This document shows positions 1-9,287 of a DNA stretch of 64,000 nucleotides, piece after piece (position 1 is the first letter of the stretch; each line of letters begins with the position of its first letter). Under the pieces are notes generated by a model. That model was not told the DNA's origin. It worked only from the letters and a program-made list of their open reading frames with translations, and did no database searches. Source of the stretch: Methylomonas rivi (GTDB lineage: Bacteria; Pseudomonadota; Gammaproteobacteria; Methylococcales; Methylomonadaceae). The DNA lies in assembly GCF_024505165.1 (NCBI RefSeq), contig NZ_JANIBK010000004.1, positions 1 to 64,000 of the forward strand, written 5' to 3'. A program made the position numbers and the translations under genes.

Positions 1-177
1 CGGGGCGACCGTCTGGTTGCCCCGGCCTGCTCGGACGCCATTCAAACCCACTGGCGCCTGCCATTAAAGTCGCATCCCTGGGCTGGCCATGATCTGACGC
101 TCGACGACCCGGACTGGGCGGTCAAACATCTAAAAGACTGGGTGGAGCAGCTTGGCATGCAGCCGAAGATTACTTAA
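1..177 (+). CDS. Alpha/beta hydrolase, C-terminal fragment (5' end outside window)
   Basis: The reading frame is open from base 1 and ends at a TAA at 175-177, giving 58 residues of a C-terminus. The residues HPWAGHDLTLDDPDW followed by an amphipathic helix (HLKDWVEQL) resemble the end of small alpha/beta-hydrolase-fold proteins. In those the final strand carries the catalytic His (here in WAGHD) and a last helix packs on the sheet. The nucleophile and the acid lie outside the window, so substrate and activity cannot be judged. It converges with the H-NS-like gene with overlapping or nearly abutting ends. Frame and coding nature are fairly sure; the family is a good guess. Confidence 0.6.
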   Translation, partial: RGDRLVAPACSDAIQTHWRLPLKSHPWAGHDLTLDDPDWAVKHLKDWVEQLGMQPKIT

Positions 178-487
178 TCTCGAACTCGGCCTTATTACGC
201 CCGGCGGCCAATAAATCCTGCATCCATTTCGGTGCCAGGCCGCGGCCGGTCCAGGTTTGCGATGCATCCGCCGGATTGCGGTACTTGGCGGCCACTTTAC
301 CGGTTTTTCTCTCGACTTTTTTATCGCCTTCGACCAATTCCACGGCAACCCCAATAGAGGCCGCCAATTCCTTGATTTTTGCAATCACTTCCTTGCGCTT
401 GCTGGATTGCTTTTCTTTTAAAGCTTTTTCGGCATTGTCAATAAGTGCTTGTATTTCAGTCTCGGATAAATTATTAAAGTCAGTCAT
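170..487 (-). CDS. H-NS family nucleoid-associated protein
   Basis: A 105-residue protein with the usual H-NS layout. Residues 1-60 form a charged helical oligomerisation region (LSETEIQALIDNAEKALKEK), followed by a linker. The C-terminal DNA-binding motif around residues 66-88 (AAKYRNPADASQTWTGRGLAP) corresponds to the family's AT-hook-like loop, which inserts into the minor groove of AT-rich DNA. It is expected to silence AT-rich or foreign genes and shape the nucleoid. The start is well supported by CGAGG a few bases before the ATG. The gene stands alone and converges on the hydrolase fragment. The domain call is strong, but I cannot say which of several H-NS paralogues this is. Confidence 0.9.
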   Translation of the reverse strand: MTDFNNLSETEIQALIDNAEKALKEKQSSKRKEVIAKIKELAASIGVAVELVEGDKKVERKTGKVAAKYRNPADASQTWTGRGLAPKWMQDLLAAGRNKAEFEIK

Positions 488-557
488 GTGTTCCTCGTTA
501 AATCAAAAAATGCATTTTAATTGTAACTTCAAATCAATTAATAATAAACACCTAATT

Positions 558-1232
558 TTAATGATTAACCGAGTAATTAACCTCGCTGAGCTTCTTGCCT
601 TTCTTATCCAATAAGGCCACCCGCCATTCTCCCGCTTCCCGCGCGGTTAGCTTTCTGCTGGAAACAAGCCTGGCATTGTTGCTTTTTACCTCAAACTGCT
701 TTTTATTAATCAATTGCCCATCTTTATACCAGGCATGAAATAGAGTATGCCCCATCAGGTTTTTAATTTGGCTAAAATAAAATAATTCCGTCGATTCGTT
801 TGGACCCAGAATTACCGGCTGTTTAACAGGGTTACCCGGCTCATCGTTTTTAGGCGCGGTGCTTAGCGAAGCCCTGACCACCCTTCTATCGTAAATAATA
901 GCCTGCGGACGTTTGACAACCTCTACATTCCCGGTATTACTTAGATCACCGGGAACCGGCGGCGGTTTCGGCAATTCCGCTTCGAGTATGGCGGGTGTTT
1001 GGGGCGGAGTAACTCCGGCAGGGGTAATACTTTCGTTAGCCTGGGCGGGATTCTCATCGGCATCCTTGCCGGAGAACATATAAATTGCTCCAAGTATCAA
1101 AACCAGTAAAATAAAAACCGCCGATAATATGCGCCCAGTATGCCAAACGGTCACCATTTTAGGATCGATGAGCGCCTTTCTTTGTTTGTCTTTGTCATAA
1201 TTTATTTTAATCACAACTCGATTATCCGCCAT
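558..1232 (-). CDS. DUF2914 membrane-anchored protein
   Basis: 224 residues. A short basic cytoplasmic N-terminus is followed by one membrane helix at about 35-53 (ILSAVFILLVLILGAIYMF), a proline-rich linker (about 60-110) and a periplasmic C-terminal domain. The stretch FYFSQIKNLMGHTLFHAWYKDG and the ending GEWRVALLDKKGKKLSEVNY match the DUF2914 domain as I know it. DUF2914 proteins are uncharacterised. The domain is a small beta-sandwich often placed in cell-envelope proteins. The gene is divergent from sucA, with about 140 bp between the two starts. No function should be assigned beyond envelope-located accessory protein. Confidence 0.75.
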   Translation of the reverse strand: MADNRVVIKINYDKDKQRKALIDPKMVTVWHTGRILSAVFILLVLILGAIYMFSGKDADENPAQANESITPAGVTPPQTPAILEAELPKPPPVPGDLSNTGNVEVVKRPQAIIYDRRVVRASLSTAPKNDEPGNPVKQPVILGPNESTELFYFSQIKNLMGHTLFHAWYKDGQLINKKQFEVKSNNARLVSSRKLTAREAGEWRVALLDKKGKKLSEVNYSVNH

Positions 1233-1372
1233 GCTGGTTCTCTTTTTACTGACTAAGGTAGCGACGCGTGGGATGCACCGCGAGCGCGCGTTTTTGCTGC
1301 ATTTTTCCCTTGGTAATATACCATTTTAGCTCTACCATAATGCGCATCACTTGCTGAAAACCCGGATGTTGT

Positions 1373-4210
1373 ATGAGCAACCTGCTTAAACTGTTTGAAG
1401 AAACCTCGGCGTATTACGGCGGCAACGCCAACTACATCGAATACCTCTACGAGCAGTATTTGAGCGACCCCGACTCGGTCTCCGGCAACTGGCGCCAACG
1501 TTTCGACGCTATCCATTGCGGTTCCACGGACGACACGCCCCACAGCGCGATCGTGGACCGTTTCGAAAAACTGGCCATTTCCGAACCCGGCAAACTGGCC
1601 AAAATGCAGGGCTTTACCGAACAAAGCGTTAAAAAACAATCCGCCGTCGCCAGACTGATCAATCATTACCGGGTCAAGGGACATCAAATCGCCAATAACA
1701 ATCCCTTGGGCAACCAGACGGCCATGCCGGCCGATCTGGAACCCGTCTATTACGGCTTGACCGACGCCGACATGAAAACCCTGTTCGATACCGGCGGTTT
1801 GTGCGGCATAGATCGCCTGCCTTTGCACGCCATCATCGGCACCTTGAAGGAAATCTACTGCGGCAGTATCGGCAGCGAATTTATGCATATCGTCGATGCC
1901 GAACCTAAAAACTGGATACGCAAGAAACTGGAAGGCGCCAAACCCGATTATGCCAGCCATCCGGAAAAGCGCCTGGGCTTGCTGAAATTGTTGACCGCCG
2001 CGGAAGGCCTGGAAAAATACCTGCACCGTAAATATGTCGGCCAAAAGCGTTTTTCCTTGGAAGGCGGCGAATCGTTGATTCCGATCCTGGACGAATTGAT
2101 TCAACGGGCCGGCGAAAACAAAGCCACCGAAATCGTGATCGGCATGGCGCACCGCGGCCGCCTGAATGTACTGGTCAACGTTCTGGGCAAAAGCCCGGCG
2201 GCTCTATTCGGCGAATTCGAGGGCACCCACACCTCGTCTCCCGGCGTATTGACCGGCGACGTCAAATACCACATGGGATTTTCCTCCAACATTGCCACGC
2301 CCGGCGGCCCCATCCATTTAACATTGGCTTTCAACCCGTCCCATCTGGAGATCATCAATCCGGTGGTGGAAGGCTCGGTCAAAGCCCGGCAAGACCGGCA
2401 CGGCGTCGGCGGCACCGATGTGATCATCCCGGTACTGATACACGGCGACGCCGCGTTTGCCGGCCAAGGCATCATCATGGAAACCTTGAACATGTCGGAA
2501 ACCCGCGCCTTCCATACCGGCGGCACCGTGCATATCGTCATTAATAATCAGATCGGCTTTACCACCAGCAATCCGTTCGACGCCCGTTCCACCTTATATT
2601 GCACCGACGTGGCCAACATGATCCAGGCCCCGGTTTTTCACGTCAACGGAGACGATCCCGAAGCCGTGGCCTTCATTACCCAACTGGCGCTGGACTATCG
2701 CATGACATTTCATAAGGATGTCGTCATCGACTTGATCTGCTATCGCCGCCTGGGACATAACGAAGCCGACGAGCCAGCGGCCACCCAGCCCATGATGTAC
2801 GCAAAAATCCGCAATTTACCCTCCACCCGCCAACTGTACGCCCAAAAACTGGTCAATGAAGGCGTACTGAGCGAGGAAGCGGTGAACGCCATGGAAGAGG
2901 ACTATTATCAAAAACTCAGCGAAGGCCAGGTGGTCTCCCGCCCCATAGTAGTCAACAACAATTACGGCTATTCGGCCCGCTGGGACAAATACCTGAATAA
3001 GGATTGGGACCAGCCGGCCGACACCTCGGTGCCGTTGGAACGCATTCGGTTTTGCAACGAGCGGCTGCAGGACCTGCCGGCGGATTTCGAACTGCATTCC
3101 CGCGTTGCCAAGGTCATGGAAGAACGTAACAAAATGGCCAACGGCGAGATAGCGATGGATTGGGGGTTTGCGGAAAACATGGCCTACGCCACGCTGTTGG
3201 TCGAAGGCTATCAGGTCCGCTTGACCGGCCAGGATATCGGCCGCGGCACTTTTTCGCACCGGCATGCCATTTTACTGAACCAGAAGAACGGCGAAAACTA
3301 TATTCCGCTCAAGCACTTGAGCGAAAACCAGGGCCGCCCGCAAATATTCAATTCCCTACTGTCGGAAGCCGGGGTGCTGGGCTTCGAATACGGTTACAGT
3401 TCCACCGAACCCGACAAGCTGGTGATTTGGGAAGCCCAATTCGGCGACTTCGCCAACGGCGCCCAAGTGGTCATCGATCAATTCATCACCTCCGGCGAAA
3501 CCAAATGGGGCAAGCTCAGCGGTTTGGTGATGCTGCTGCCGCACGGCTTCGAAGGCCAGGGGCCGGAACATTCTTCCGCTCGCCTGGAGCGCTACCTGCA
3601 ACTGTGCGCCGACCATAACATTCAAGTGTGTTACCCCACCACGCCGGCGCAAATTTTTCATTTGCTGCGCCGGCAATTGATTCGGCAATTCCGCAAGCCT
3701 CTGATAGTCATGAGCCCTAAAAGTCTGCTCAGGCACAAGCTGGCGGTTTCCACGCTGGCCGATTTGACCGGCGGCGGCTTTTTACCGGTGATCGGCGAAA
3801 TCGACGATATCGATCCCTACCATGTCACCCGGCTGATACTCTGCAGCGGCAAAGTATATTACGATTTATTGGAAGCCCGCCGCGAGGACGATCTGAAACA
3901 TATCGCCATTATCCGCATCGAGCAACTCTACCCTTTTCCCAACGACAGCTTTAAAGCGGAAATCGATAAGTTTCCCAATTTGGAGCTGGTGGTCTGGTGC
4001 CAGGAAGAACCGAAAAACCAGGGCGCCTGGTATCAAAGCAAACACCATATCTACGACTTGGTTGACGACAGCACGCCGGTTATATATGCTGGCCGCCCGC
4101 CGTCGGCGGCACCGGCGGTCGGCAGTTACAAAACCCATTTAAGCGAACAAAAAAACGTGGTTCACACCGCCCTATACGGCAGCAAAGAAGGAATAAAACA
4201 TGAGTTTTGA
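1373..4210 (+). CDS. sucA: 2-oxoglutarate dehydrogenase E1 component
   Basis: 945 residues, close to the 933 of Escherichia coli SucA. It decarboxylates 2-oxoglutarate with thiamine diphosphate and passes the succinyl group to the lipoyl domain of SucB. The N-terminal E1 segment ([18 protein letters not shown]) is followed by the thiamine-binding dehydrogenase domain (about 200-520, with [20 protein letters not shown] and [11 protein letters not shown]), the transketolase-like pyrimidine domain (about 590-790, [14 protein letters not shown]) and the C-terminal domain. The last 11 bp overlap sucB, so the two are translationally coupled. No E3 (lpd) gene follows. Type I methanotrophs were long thought to lack this enzyme, so an intact E1 matters for judging the TCA cycle here. 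Confidence 0.97.
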   Translation: MSNLLKLFEETSAYYGGNANYIEYLYEQYLSDPDSVSGNWRQRFDAIHCGSTDDTPHSAIVDRFEKLAISEPGKLAKMQGFTEQSVKKQSAVARLINHYRVKGHQIANNNPLGNQTAMPADLEPVYYGLTDADMKTLFDTGGLCGIDRLPLHAIIGTLKEIYCGSIGSEFMHIVDAEPKNWIRKKLEGAKPDYASHPEKRLGLLKLLTAAEGLEKYLHRKYVGQKRFSLEGGESLIPILDELIQRAGENKATEIVIGMAHRGRLNVLVNVLGKSPAALFGEFEGTHTSSPGVLTGDVKYHMGFSSNIATPGGPIHLTLAFNPSHLEIINPVVEGSVKARQDRHGVGGTDVIIPVLIHGDAAFAGQGIIMETLNMSETRAFHTGGTVHIVINNQIGFTTSNPFDARSTLYCTDVANMIQAPVFHVNGDDPEAVAFITQLALDYRMTFHKDVVIDLICYRRLGHNEADEPAATQPMMYAKIRNLPSTRQLYAQKLVNEGVLSEEAVNAMEEDYYQKLSEGQVVSRPIVVNNNYGYSARWDKYLNKDWDQPADTSVPLERIRFCNERLQDLPADFELHSRVAKVMEERNKMANGEIAMDWGFAENMAYATLLVEGYQVRLTGQDIGRGTFSHRHAILLNQKNGENYIPLKHLSENQGRPQIFNSLLSEAGVLGFEYGYSSTEPDKLVIWEAQFGDFANGAQVVIDQFITSGETKWGKLSGLVMLLPHGFEGQGPEHSSARLERYLQLCADHNIQVCYPTTPAQIFHLLRRQLIRQFRKPLIVMSPKSLLRHKLAVSTLADLTGGGFLPVIGEIDDIDPYHVTRLILCSGKVYYDLLEARREDDLKHIAIIRIEQLYPFPNDSFKAEIDKFPNLELVVWCQEEPKNQGAWYQSKHHIYDLVDDSTPVIYAGRPPSAAPAVGSYKTHLSEQKNVVHTALYGSKEGIKHEF

Positions 4211-5390
4211 CATTCTGGTTCCCAGTCTCCCCGAATCCGTGTCCGACGCCACGCTGGTGGCCTGGCACAAACAGCCCGGCGACTGGGTGGAGGCCGGAGA
4301 CAATCTGGCCGACCTTGAAACCGATAAAGTAATCCTGGAAGTGCCCGCGCCTTCCAGCGGTGTTATCCAGGAAATCGTCCGCGCCGCCGGAGAAACCGTG
4401 GTCGGCGGCGAACTGCTGGCCCGGCTGGATTTGCAAAAACCGAACGCGGCGCCAGATTCGTCCGCCAAAGCAGCCAACAAGGATGAACCGCCACTGAGTC
4501 CCTCGGTGCGCAAACTGGTGGCCGAAAACGACATCGACCCCGCCAGCATTAGCGGCTCCGGTAAACACGGCCGAATTCTGAAAACCGACGTGCTGGAGTT
4601 TTTAAACGAGCAACAAACGGAACCGGAACAACCGGCGCCGGCCGCCGAAGCCAGCCACGTACCGTTATCCGCAACCGCGGTAGCCAGCTTGCGCCCGGAA
4701 CAGCGCGTGCCCATGACCCGCTTGCGGGCCAAGATTGCCGAGCGTTTGCTGCAAGCGCAACAAAATGCCGCCATGCTGACCACATTCAACGAGGTCGACC
4801 TGTCTGCGGTGATTGAATTACGCAACCAGTACAAGGAACGTTTCGAGACCAAGCATAATGTCAAACTCGGTTTCATGTCGTTTTTCGTCAAGGCCTCCAT
4901 CGAAGCGTTGAAACGCTTCCCGGCCATCAACGCCTCGATCGACGGCAACGACATCATTTACCACGGTTATTACGACATCGGTATCGCTGTCACCACCCCT
5001 CGCGGTCTGATTGTGCCTATTTTGCGCGATGCCGACCAATTGGACTTTGCCGGCATTGAAAAAGGCATACACGATTTCGGCAGCAAGGCCCGTAACGGCT
5101 CGATCAGCGTGGAAGATTTGAGCGGCGGCACCTTTACCATTACCAACGGCGGCATTTTCGGCTCCATGCTGTCCACCCCCATCCTCAATCCGCCGCAATG
5201 CGCCATCCTGGGCATGCATGCCATCAAGGACAGGCCGGTGGTCGAAGACGGCCAAATCGTGATTCGCCCCATCATGTATCTGGCCTTGTCATACGATCAT
5301 CGCCTGGTGGACGGCAAGGAAGCGGTGCAATTTTTAGGCATTGTCAAAGAATGCCTGGAATCGCCGGCCCACCTGCTGCTGAATATTTAA
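4200..5390 (+). CDS. sucB: Dihydrolipoyllysine succinyltransferase, E2 of 2-oxoglutarate dehydrogenase
   Basis: 396 residues with the three expected modules. The lipoyl domain spans 1-78, with the lipoylated Lys43 in LETDKVILE. The peripheral subunit-binding domain is at about 97-130 ([21 protein letters not shown]). The catalytic acyltransferase domain runs from about 165 to the end and contains the active-site motif [11 protein letters not shown]. It transfers the succinyl group from E1 to CoA. The ATG lies inside the end of sucA and is preceded by GAAGGA, supporting this start and coupled translation. E3 must be supplied from elsewhere in the genome. The linker between lipoyl and binding domains is short, as usual for OGDC E2. 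Confidence 0.97.
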   Translation: MSFDILVPSLPESVSDATLVAWHKQPGDWVEAGDNLADLETDKVILEVPAPSSGVIQEIVRAAGETVVGGELLARLDLQKPNAAPDSSAKAANKDEPPLSPSVRKLVAENDIDPASISGSGKHGRILKTDVLEFLNEQQTEPEQPAPAAEASHVPLSATAVASLRPEQRVPMTRLRAKIAERLLQAQQNAAMLTTFNEVDLSAVIELRNQYKERFETKHNVKLGFMSFFVKASIEALKRFPAINASIDGNDIIYHGYYDIGIAVTTPRGLIVPILRDADQLDFAGIEKGIHDFGSKARNGSISVEDLSGGTFTITNGGIFGSMLSTPILNPPQCAILGMHAIKDRPVVEDGQIVIRPIMYLALSYDHRLVDGKEAVQFLGIVKECLESPAHLLLNI

Positions 5391-5442
5391 TTCATACCGG
5401 CGCGCCGGCCTGCCGCGCGCCGCCTACACTTTAAGCCCACTC

Positions 5443-6078
5443 ATGCGCTATACCATCATTCCGGTCACCGACTATCAACAAAACTGCACGCTGCTGGTGT
5501 GCGAAAAAACCAACAAAGCCGCGCTAGTCGATCCCGGCGGCGATTTGGATATTCTGTTGCGGGAAGTGACCGAACAAGGCGTCGAGCTGGAAGCTATCCT
5601 AGTCACCCACGGCCATATGGACCATATCGGCGGCGTGGCCGAATTATCCAAGCGATTGAATTTGCCGATTATCGGCCCGCATCGGGACGACGAGTTCTGG
5701 ATACAAAGCCTGGCGGAACAATGCCGGATGTTCGGCTTTTCCCCGGCCGAGCCGTTTATCCCTTCCCGCTGGCTGGAAGACGGCGACACCGTATGGGTAG
5801 GCGCCGAAGAGTTTCGCGTCATCCATTGCCCCGGCCACACGCCCGGCCATGTGGTGTTTTACAACCCGGCCGAACGCTTGGCCATCGTCGGCGACGTGTT
5901 GTTCAAAGGCTCGATTGGGCGTACCGACTTTCCGCGCGGCGACTACCAAACCCTGATCGACTCCATTCAGCTCAAATTGTGGCCGCTGGGCGGCGATATC
6001 GCCTTCATCCCCGGCCACGGCCCCATGTCCACCTTTGCCGCCGAAATGCGCGGCAACCCCTTCGTGGCGGTAAGGTAG
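5443..6078 (+). CDS. Metallo-beta-lactamase-fold hydrolase (glyoxalase II-like)
   Basis: 211 residues. The metal-binding signature THGHMDH is at 55-61, with further ligands in HCPGHTPGH and in the VGDVLF region, and a final HGPMST. This is a complete dinuclear metal site of the glyoxalase II / YcbL branch. Members hydrolyse thioesters such as S-lactoylglutathione. YcbL-type enzymes of this length lack the C-terminal substrate-binding domain of classical glyoxalase II, as here. The gene follows sucB by 52 bp on the same strand and may be co-transcribed, though the link is not obviously functional. The superfamily is certain; the substrate is inferred. Confidence 0.85.
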   Translation: MRYTIIPVTDYQQNCTLLVCEKTNKAALVDPGGDLDILLREVTEQGVELEAILVTHGHMDHIGGVAELSKRLNLPIIGPHRDDEFWIQSLAEQCRMFGFSPAEPFIPSRWLEDGDTVWVGAEEFRVIHCPGHTPGHVVFYNPAERLAIVGDVLFKGSIGRTDFPRGDYQTLIDSIQLKLWPLGGDIAFIPGHGPMSTFAAEMRGNPFVAVR

Positions 6079-6093
6079 CAAATACCGTTTTCT

Positions 6094-6606
6094 TCAAGGC
6101 ATTGGAATTTTACCGGCGAAAAAAACCTTTATTTTAGCCGCCAGTTTATCAACGCCCCGCTGCGTAACAATACCGTTATTCCCTTTTAACTCGATGCTGT
6201 AGCGTGCCGCCAAGGTTCGGCTTTCGACGTCAATCAGATGCATCATCAGATCCGAATACAGAAAGCTGGGTTTACCGTGCTGGCCAACCAGCACCCAATC
6301 GGCGCCGAACCGCCGCCCCAGTTTCGCGGCCGCATCGTGGTGAGCGAACAAATAGCCGAAACCGACGTTAGCGGCGGCCTGCGAATCCGCATCGATACCG
6401 ACGATTTCGTATTCGCCGTTTTGCGCTAGCGACTGTTCCAGCAACGGCCGCATGCCGGCGGTACGTTGCCGTTCCCGCTCGGTATTCGGCAGTATGGTCA
6501 TATCGTTAAGTTCGACATTCAATACCGCAATACGCGGCTTGGCGGCAGCATTAAAAACGGCCGCCAGACAGAGTAAGGCGCCGAACGCTCTCAGCCGTTG
6601 CCGCAT
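6094..6606 (-). CDS. Secreted DUF3280/DUF2380-like protein
   Basis: 170 residues with a cleavable-looking signal peptide (RLRAFGALLCLAAVFNAAA, cleavage near residue 22). The mature part starts PRIAVLNVELNDMT, resembles the DUF2380/DUF3280 group of small periplasmic proteins, and has an alpha/beta pattern ending in DWVLVGQHGKPSFLYSDLMM. These families are uncharacterised and in my experience occur often in methylotrophs. I am not sure which of the two Pfam names applies. The start overlaps the end of the upstream cupin gene by 16 bp, so the pair is one operon. It converges with the metallo-hydrolase gene at 15 bp. Confidence 0.65.
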   Translation of the reverse strand: MRQRLRAFGALLCLAAVFNAAAKPRIAVLNVELNDMTILPNTERERQRTAGMRPLLEQSLAQNGEYEIVGIDADSQAAANVGFGYLFAHHDAAAKLGRRFGADWVLVGQHGKPSFLYSDLMMHLIDVESRTLAARYSIELKGNNGIVTQRGVDKLAAKIKVFFAGKIPMP

Positions 6607-7055
6607 GCGTCCTCCTTGCCGGCCTGAAGTTGCGCCTGATAAAGATCGACGAAATCTTGCCAGTGCAGCTCGCCGATCCGCTGCATATCGTCATCGAGAA
6701 TCTCGTACAAAACCCCGTCTCCACCGCGAATGCTGAACAGCACGATGGCATCCTGTCCGCCGCCGCCTTCCCTATGCGGTTTTTCCGTGGCTTCGCTGCT
6801 GGTATAGCGGCCGGCCGGCCTGGCTTCCATCAGCGTACCGTCCGCCTCGTACAGGCGGTGTTCGCCTTGAACGACAAAGGTTTTGTTCAACACTTTATGC
6901 CGATGCAACACAATCCGCCGGCCGGCGGCAAATTTAAACAACACATCGATGATGCGGTGGCGCGGATCGATATCCAAAATCGAATACTGTAAATGGGCAA
7001 TCTCCGGCAGAGCTTGCCAGTGAATGCGGCTATCGTCGAAACTGAAGTGATTCAT
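6591..7055 (-). CDS. Cupin-domain protein
   Basis: 154 residues forming a single cupin barrel. HRHK at about 51-54, the Gln/Glu in VVQGEH and the His in EKPHRE are placed as metal ligands of the two cupin motifs. A C-terminal extension (HWQDFVDLYQAQLQAG) follows. The overall pattern resembles acetylacetone-dioxygenase-like or regulatory cupins; no substrate can be named. Its 3' end overlaps the secreted DUF protein gene by 16 bp. Its 5' end faces the histidine kinase gene across a roughly 200 bp divergent region, so the two-component system may control this operon. That regulatory link is inference. Confidence 0.7.
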   Translation of the reverse strand: MNHFSFDDSRIHWQALPEIAHLQYSILDIDPRHRIIDVLFKFAAGRRIVLHRHKVLNKTFVVQGEHRLYEADGTLMEARPAGRYTSSEATEKPHREGGGGQDAIVLFSIRGGDGVLYEILDDDMQRIGELHWQDFVDLYQAQLQAGKEDACGNG

Positions 7056-7255
7056 GGGCGTCCTCGTTAGTGAATGGATAAAACCGGCCCCAGCGGGCTT
7101 GCGGTGGTCGATAGCTTATGCGTTGCCCATCCGCCTGTAAGCCGATATTCGCCCGGAAACCCCGGGCAATATGCCCGCGATTGCCGCGCCGGCTGTTAAG
7201 TTGGGCCGGCAACTCTTACAATGCGGCATCATCCGATGCGACACACAGGCAACCC

Positions 7256-8614
7256 ATGAATCTACAATTGCATTTGTTGAGCAGGATCGCGGCCATTGCC
7301 TTGGCATGCTTGCTGGCGATCTCGGCTTACGCCCTGTTTAAAAGCCACCGGCAGGCTATGCAAGCCGCTTGGCGAATCGCCGATTCGCAAGGCAAACTGC
7401 TGGAGTCGCAGCTATTGCTGAACAAGGCCGGCATCGGTCTGGCCAGACCCTTCCCGGATTTCGAGTTTTGGAAACAGTCCGGCAGCCAACCGGGCGTTTG
7501 TCTGAGCTATGCCGATGCCGGCGGCCCGATGGCGCGCAGCCTTTGTACCGGAACAAAACCGGGCGCGGCGGACTGGCCCGAATTCTTCGATAGCGGCTAC
7601 CGTTGGACTTTCAATCCCGGCCAGCCGGCCGTGAGGCCCATTGAATTGCAAGGCCGGATCCACGGATCGCTGACGGTTACCCCCAGCGCCGAACTGGAAA
7701 TTGCCGAAGCCTGGCATACTGCGCTGAGCTTGACGGCTTTGTCTTGCGTCACTCTTTTTGCTGTGTGCATGCTGGTTTATCTGAGTCTACGCCGCGCCTT
7801 AAACCCGGCAAAAACCATCGTTCAAGGCATTGCAGCCATGGAAGCGGGCCGGCTGGATTTCCGTTTGCCCGCCTTCGAATTGAACGAATGGCAACGTATC
7901 GCGGCGGCCATTAACCAACTGGCGGCCAGCCAGCAGCAATTACTGGACGAACGCCGGAAACTGGTCGCGAAGTTAATCACGCTGCAGGAAGCGGAGCGCC
8001 GCCACTTGACCCGGGAACTGCACGATGAATTCGGCCAATGCTTGGCGGCCATTCAGGCGGTAACCGCTTCCATCCGGCAAACGGCCGCGCGGCAATGCCC
8101 GCAATTGCTGGAGGAAACGGACCGTATCGGCCGGATTACCGCGCACATGATGGATAGCGTGCGCCAACTTCTGGGCCGACTGCGGCCGGCCGAGTTCGAC
8201 GAATTGGGCTTGGCCGCCAGTCTCGGCAGCCTGATTGCCGGCTGGAATGGGCGCAGCCAAGGCAAAACCCGTTTTCAGTTGCATATCAGCGGTGATTGCG
8301 GTGTATTGTCGGACGCCCAAGCCATCGGCCTGTTCAGAATTACCCAAGAATGTTTGACCAATATCGCCAAGCATGCCGAAGCATCCGCAGCCCGGATCGA
8401 CTTAACCATCCGCGCCGATACCGCCGGTTTGCGCATCCGGGACGACGGCAAGGCTAACCGGTTGCCGTTTGCCGATAGCGGCGGCATCGGTTTGTCCGGC
8501 ATGCGCGAACGCGTGGCGGCCCTGCACGGGCAACTCGAGTTGGCGATAGCCGAGCCTCGGGGCTTGATCGTTGCCATACAACTGCCCCTCGGCGTTACCG
8601 GCATGCGGGCATGA
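7256..8614 (+). CDS. NarL-type sensor histidine kinase (HAMP, HisKA_3, HATPase)
   Basis: The ATG at 7256 gives 452 residues and puts a membrane helix right at the N-terminus. An in-frame ATG at 7118 would add an Arg/Pro-rich leader with no signal character. TM1 is at 11-28, a periplasmic sensor region at 29-155, TM2 at 156-178, HAMP at 179-231, and HisKA_3 at about 245-310 with the phosphoacceptor His256 in ELHDEFGQ. The HATPase domain has an N-box (ECLTNIAKHAEAS) and GIGLSGMRERV. Cys82 and Cys97 lie in the sensor region. The stop overlaps the regulator start as ATGA. It faces a cupin/DUF operon divergently. MxaY, a kinase of the lanthanide methanol-dehydrogenase switch in Methylomicrobium, is a possible relative but unproven. 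Confidence 0.88.
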   Translation: MNLQLHLLSRIAAIALACLLAISAYALFKSHRQAMQAAWRIADSQGKLLESQLLLNKAGIGLARPFPDFEFWKQSGSQPGVCLSYADAGGPMARSLCTGTKPGAADWPEFFDSGYRWTFNPGQPAVRPIELQGRIHGSLTVTPSAELEIAEAWHTALSLTALSCVTLFAVCMLVYLSLRRALNPAKTIVQGIAAMEAGRLDFRLPAFELNEWQRIAAAINQLAASQQQLLDERRKLVAKLITLQEAERRHLTRELHDEFGQCLAAIQAVTASIRQTAARQCPQLLEETDRIGRITAHMMDSVRQLLGRLRPAEFDELGLAASLGSLIAGWNGRSQGKTRFQLHISGDCGVLSDAQAIGLFRITQECLTNIAKHAEASAARIDLTIRADTAGLRIRDDGKANRLPFADSGGIGLSGMRERVAALHGQLELAIAEPRGLIVAIQLPLGVTGMRA

Positions 8615-9255
8615 CGGCCATCCGAATTTTATTGGTCGATGACCATGCTATCGTCCGCGAAGGCTATCGGGCATTATTGGCCAAACAGCCTGATTTGGCC
8701 GTAATCGCGGAGGCCGGCAATACCGTTCAGGCCTACCGGCAGTTCAAAAATCTCCAGCCCGATCTGGTGATTACCGACATTTCCCTGCCCGGCGGCAGCG
8801 GCCTGGAACTAATCGCCCGCATCAAGCAGCATACCGAGAGTGCCGCAATACTGGTGTTCAGCATGCATCAAAATCCGGGGTTCGCCCTGCGGGCGCTACG
8901 CGCCGGCGCCTTGGGCTATGTGACTAAAAGCAGCGAACCCGAGGTTTTGTTGCATGCCATCCGGGACGTTTATGCCGGCCGGCATGTATTGAGTGCCGAT
9001 ATTGCCCAAATACTGGCGCTTGAAAAATTGGGCGGCCAACAGCTGGCCCTGGAGTCTCTCACGCTAAGAGAGTTTGAAATTTTACGTTTGCTGGTGGCGG
9101 GGAAAAGCCATGCCGACATTGCCGGCATACTCAACATCAGCGCCAAAACCGCCTGCAACTGCCATTATCTGATCAAACGCAAACTGGGGGCGAACAGCGA
9201 TATCGAGCTGACGAAACTGGCCATTAAACTGCATGTACTCGAACTGTTGGCATAA
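8611..9255 (+). CDS. NarL/LuxR-family response regulator
   Basis: 214 residues. The receiver domain (1-120) has the acidic pair Asp10-Asp11, phosphoacceptor Asp56 in ITDISLP, and conserved Lys106. A C-terminal LuxR HTH runs from about 148-208 (LTLREFEILRLLVAGKSHADIA). The recognition-helix segment reads KTACNCHYLIKRKL, with Cys182 and Cys184 where the family usually has Val and Asn/His-type residues; this is uncommon. The four-base ATGA overlap with the kinase makes a cognate pair. Targets may include the divergent cupin/DUF operon at 7055, but no operator was identified. MxaB of methanotrophs belongs to the same family, which does not prove equivalence. Confidence 0.88.
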   Translation: MTAIRILLVDDHAIVREGYRALLAKQPDLAVIAEAGNTVQAYRQFKNLQPDLVITDISLPGGSGLELIARIKQHTESAAILVFSMHQNPGFALRALRAGALGYVTKSSEPEVLLHAIRDVYAGRHVLSADIAQILALEKLGGQQLALESLTLREFEILRLLVAGKSHADIAGILNISAKTACNCHYLIKRKLGANSDIELTKLAIKLHVLELLA

Positions 9256-9287
9256 GCCGAAACCTTAATGCCACGGCATCCCGCGCC

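Noticed and set aside
1253-2152. A 299-residue open frame antisense to sucA
   Set aside because: Gly/Phe/Gln-rich shadow of SucA; no homologous motif.
7118-7255. N-terminal extension of the histidine kinase to an ATG at 7118
   Set aside because: It would add an Arg/Pro/Ser-rich leader before a normal membrane helix and occupy the divergent promoter region.
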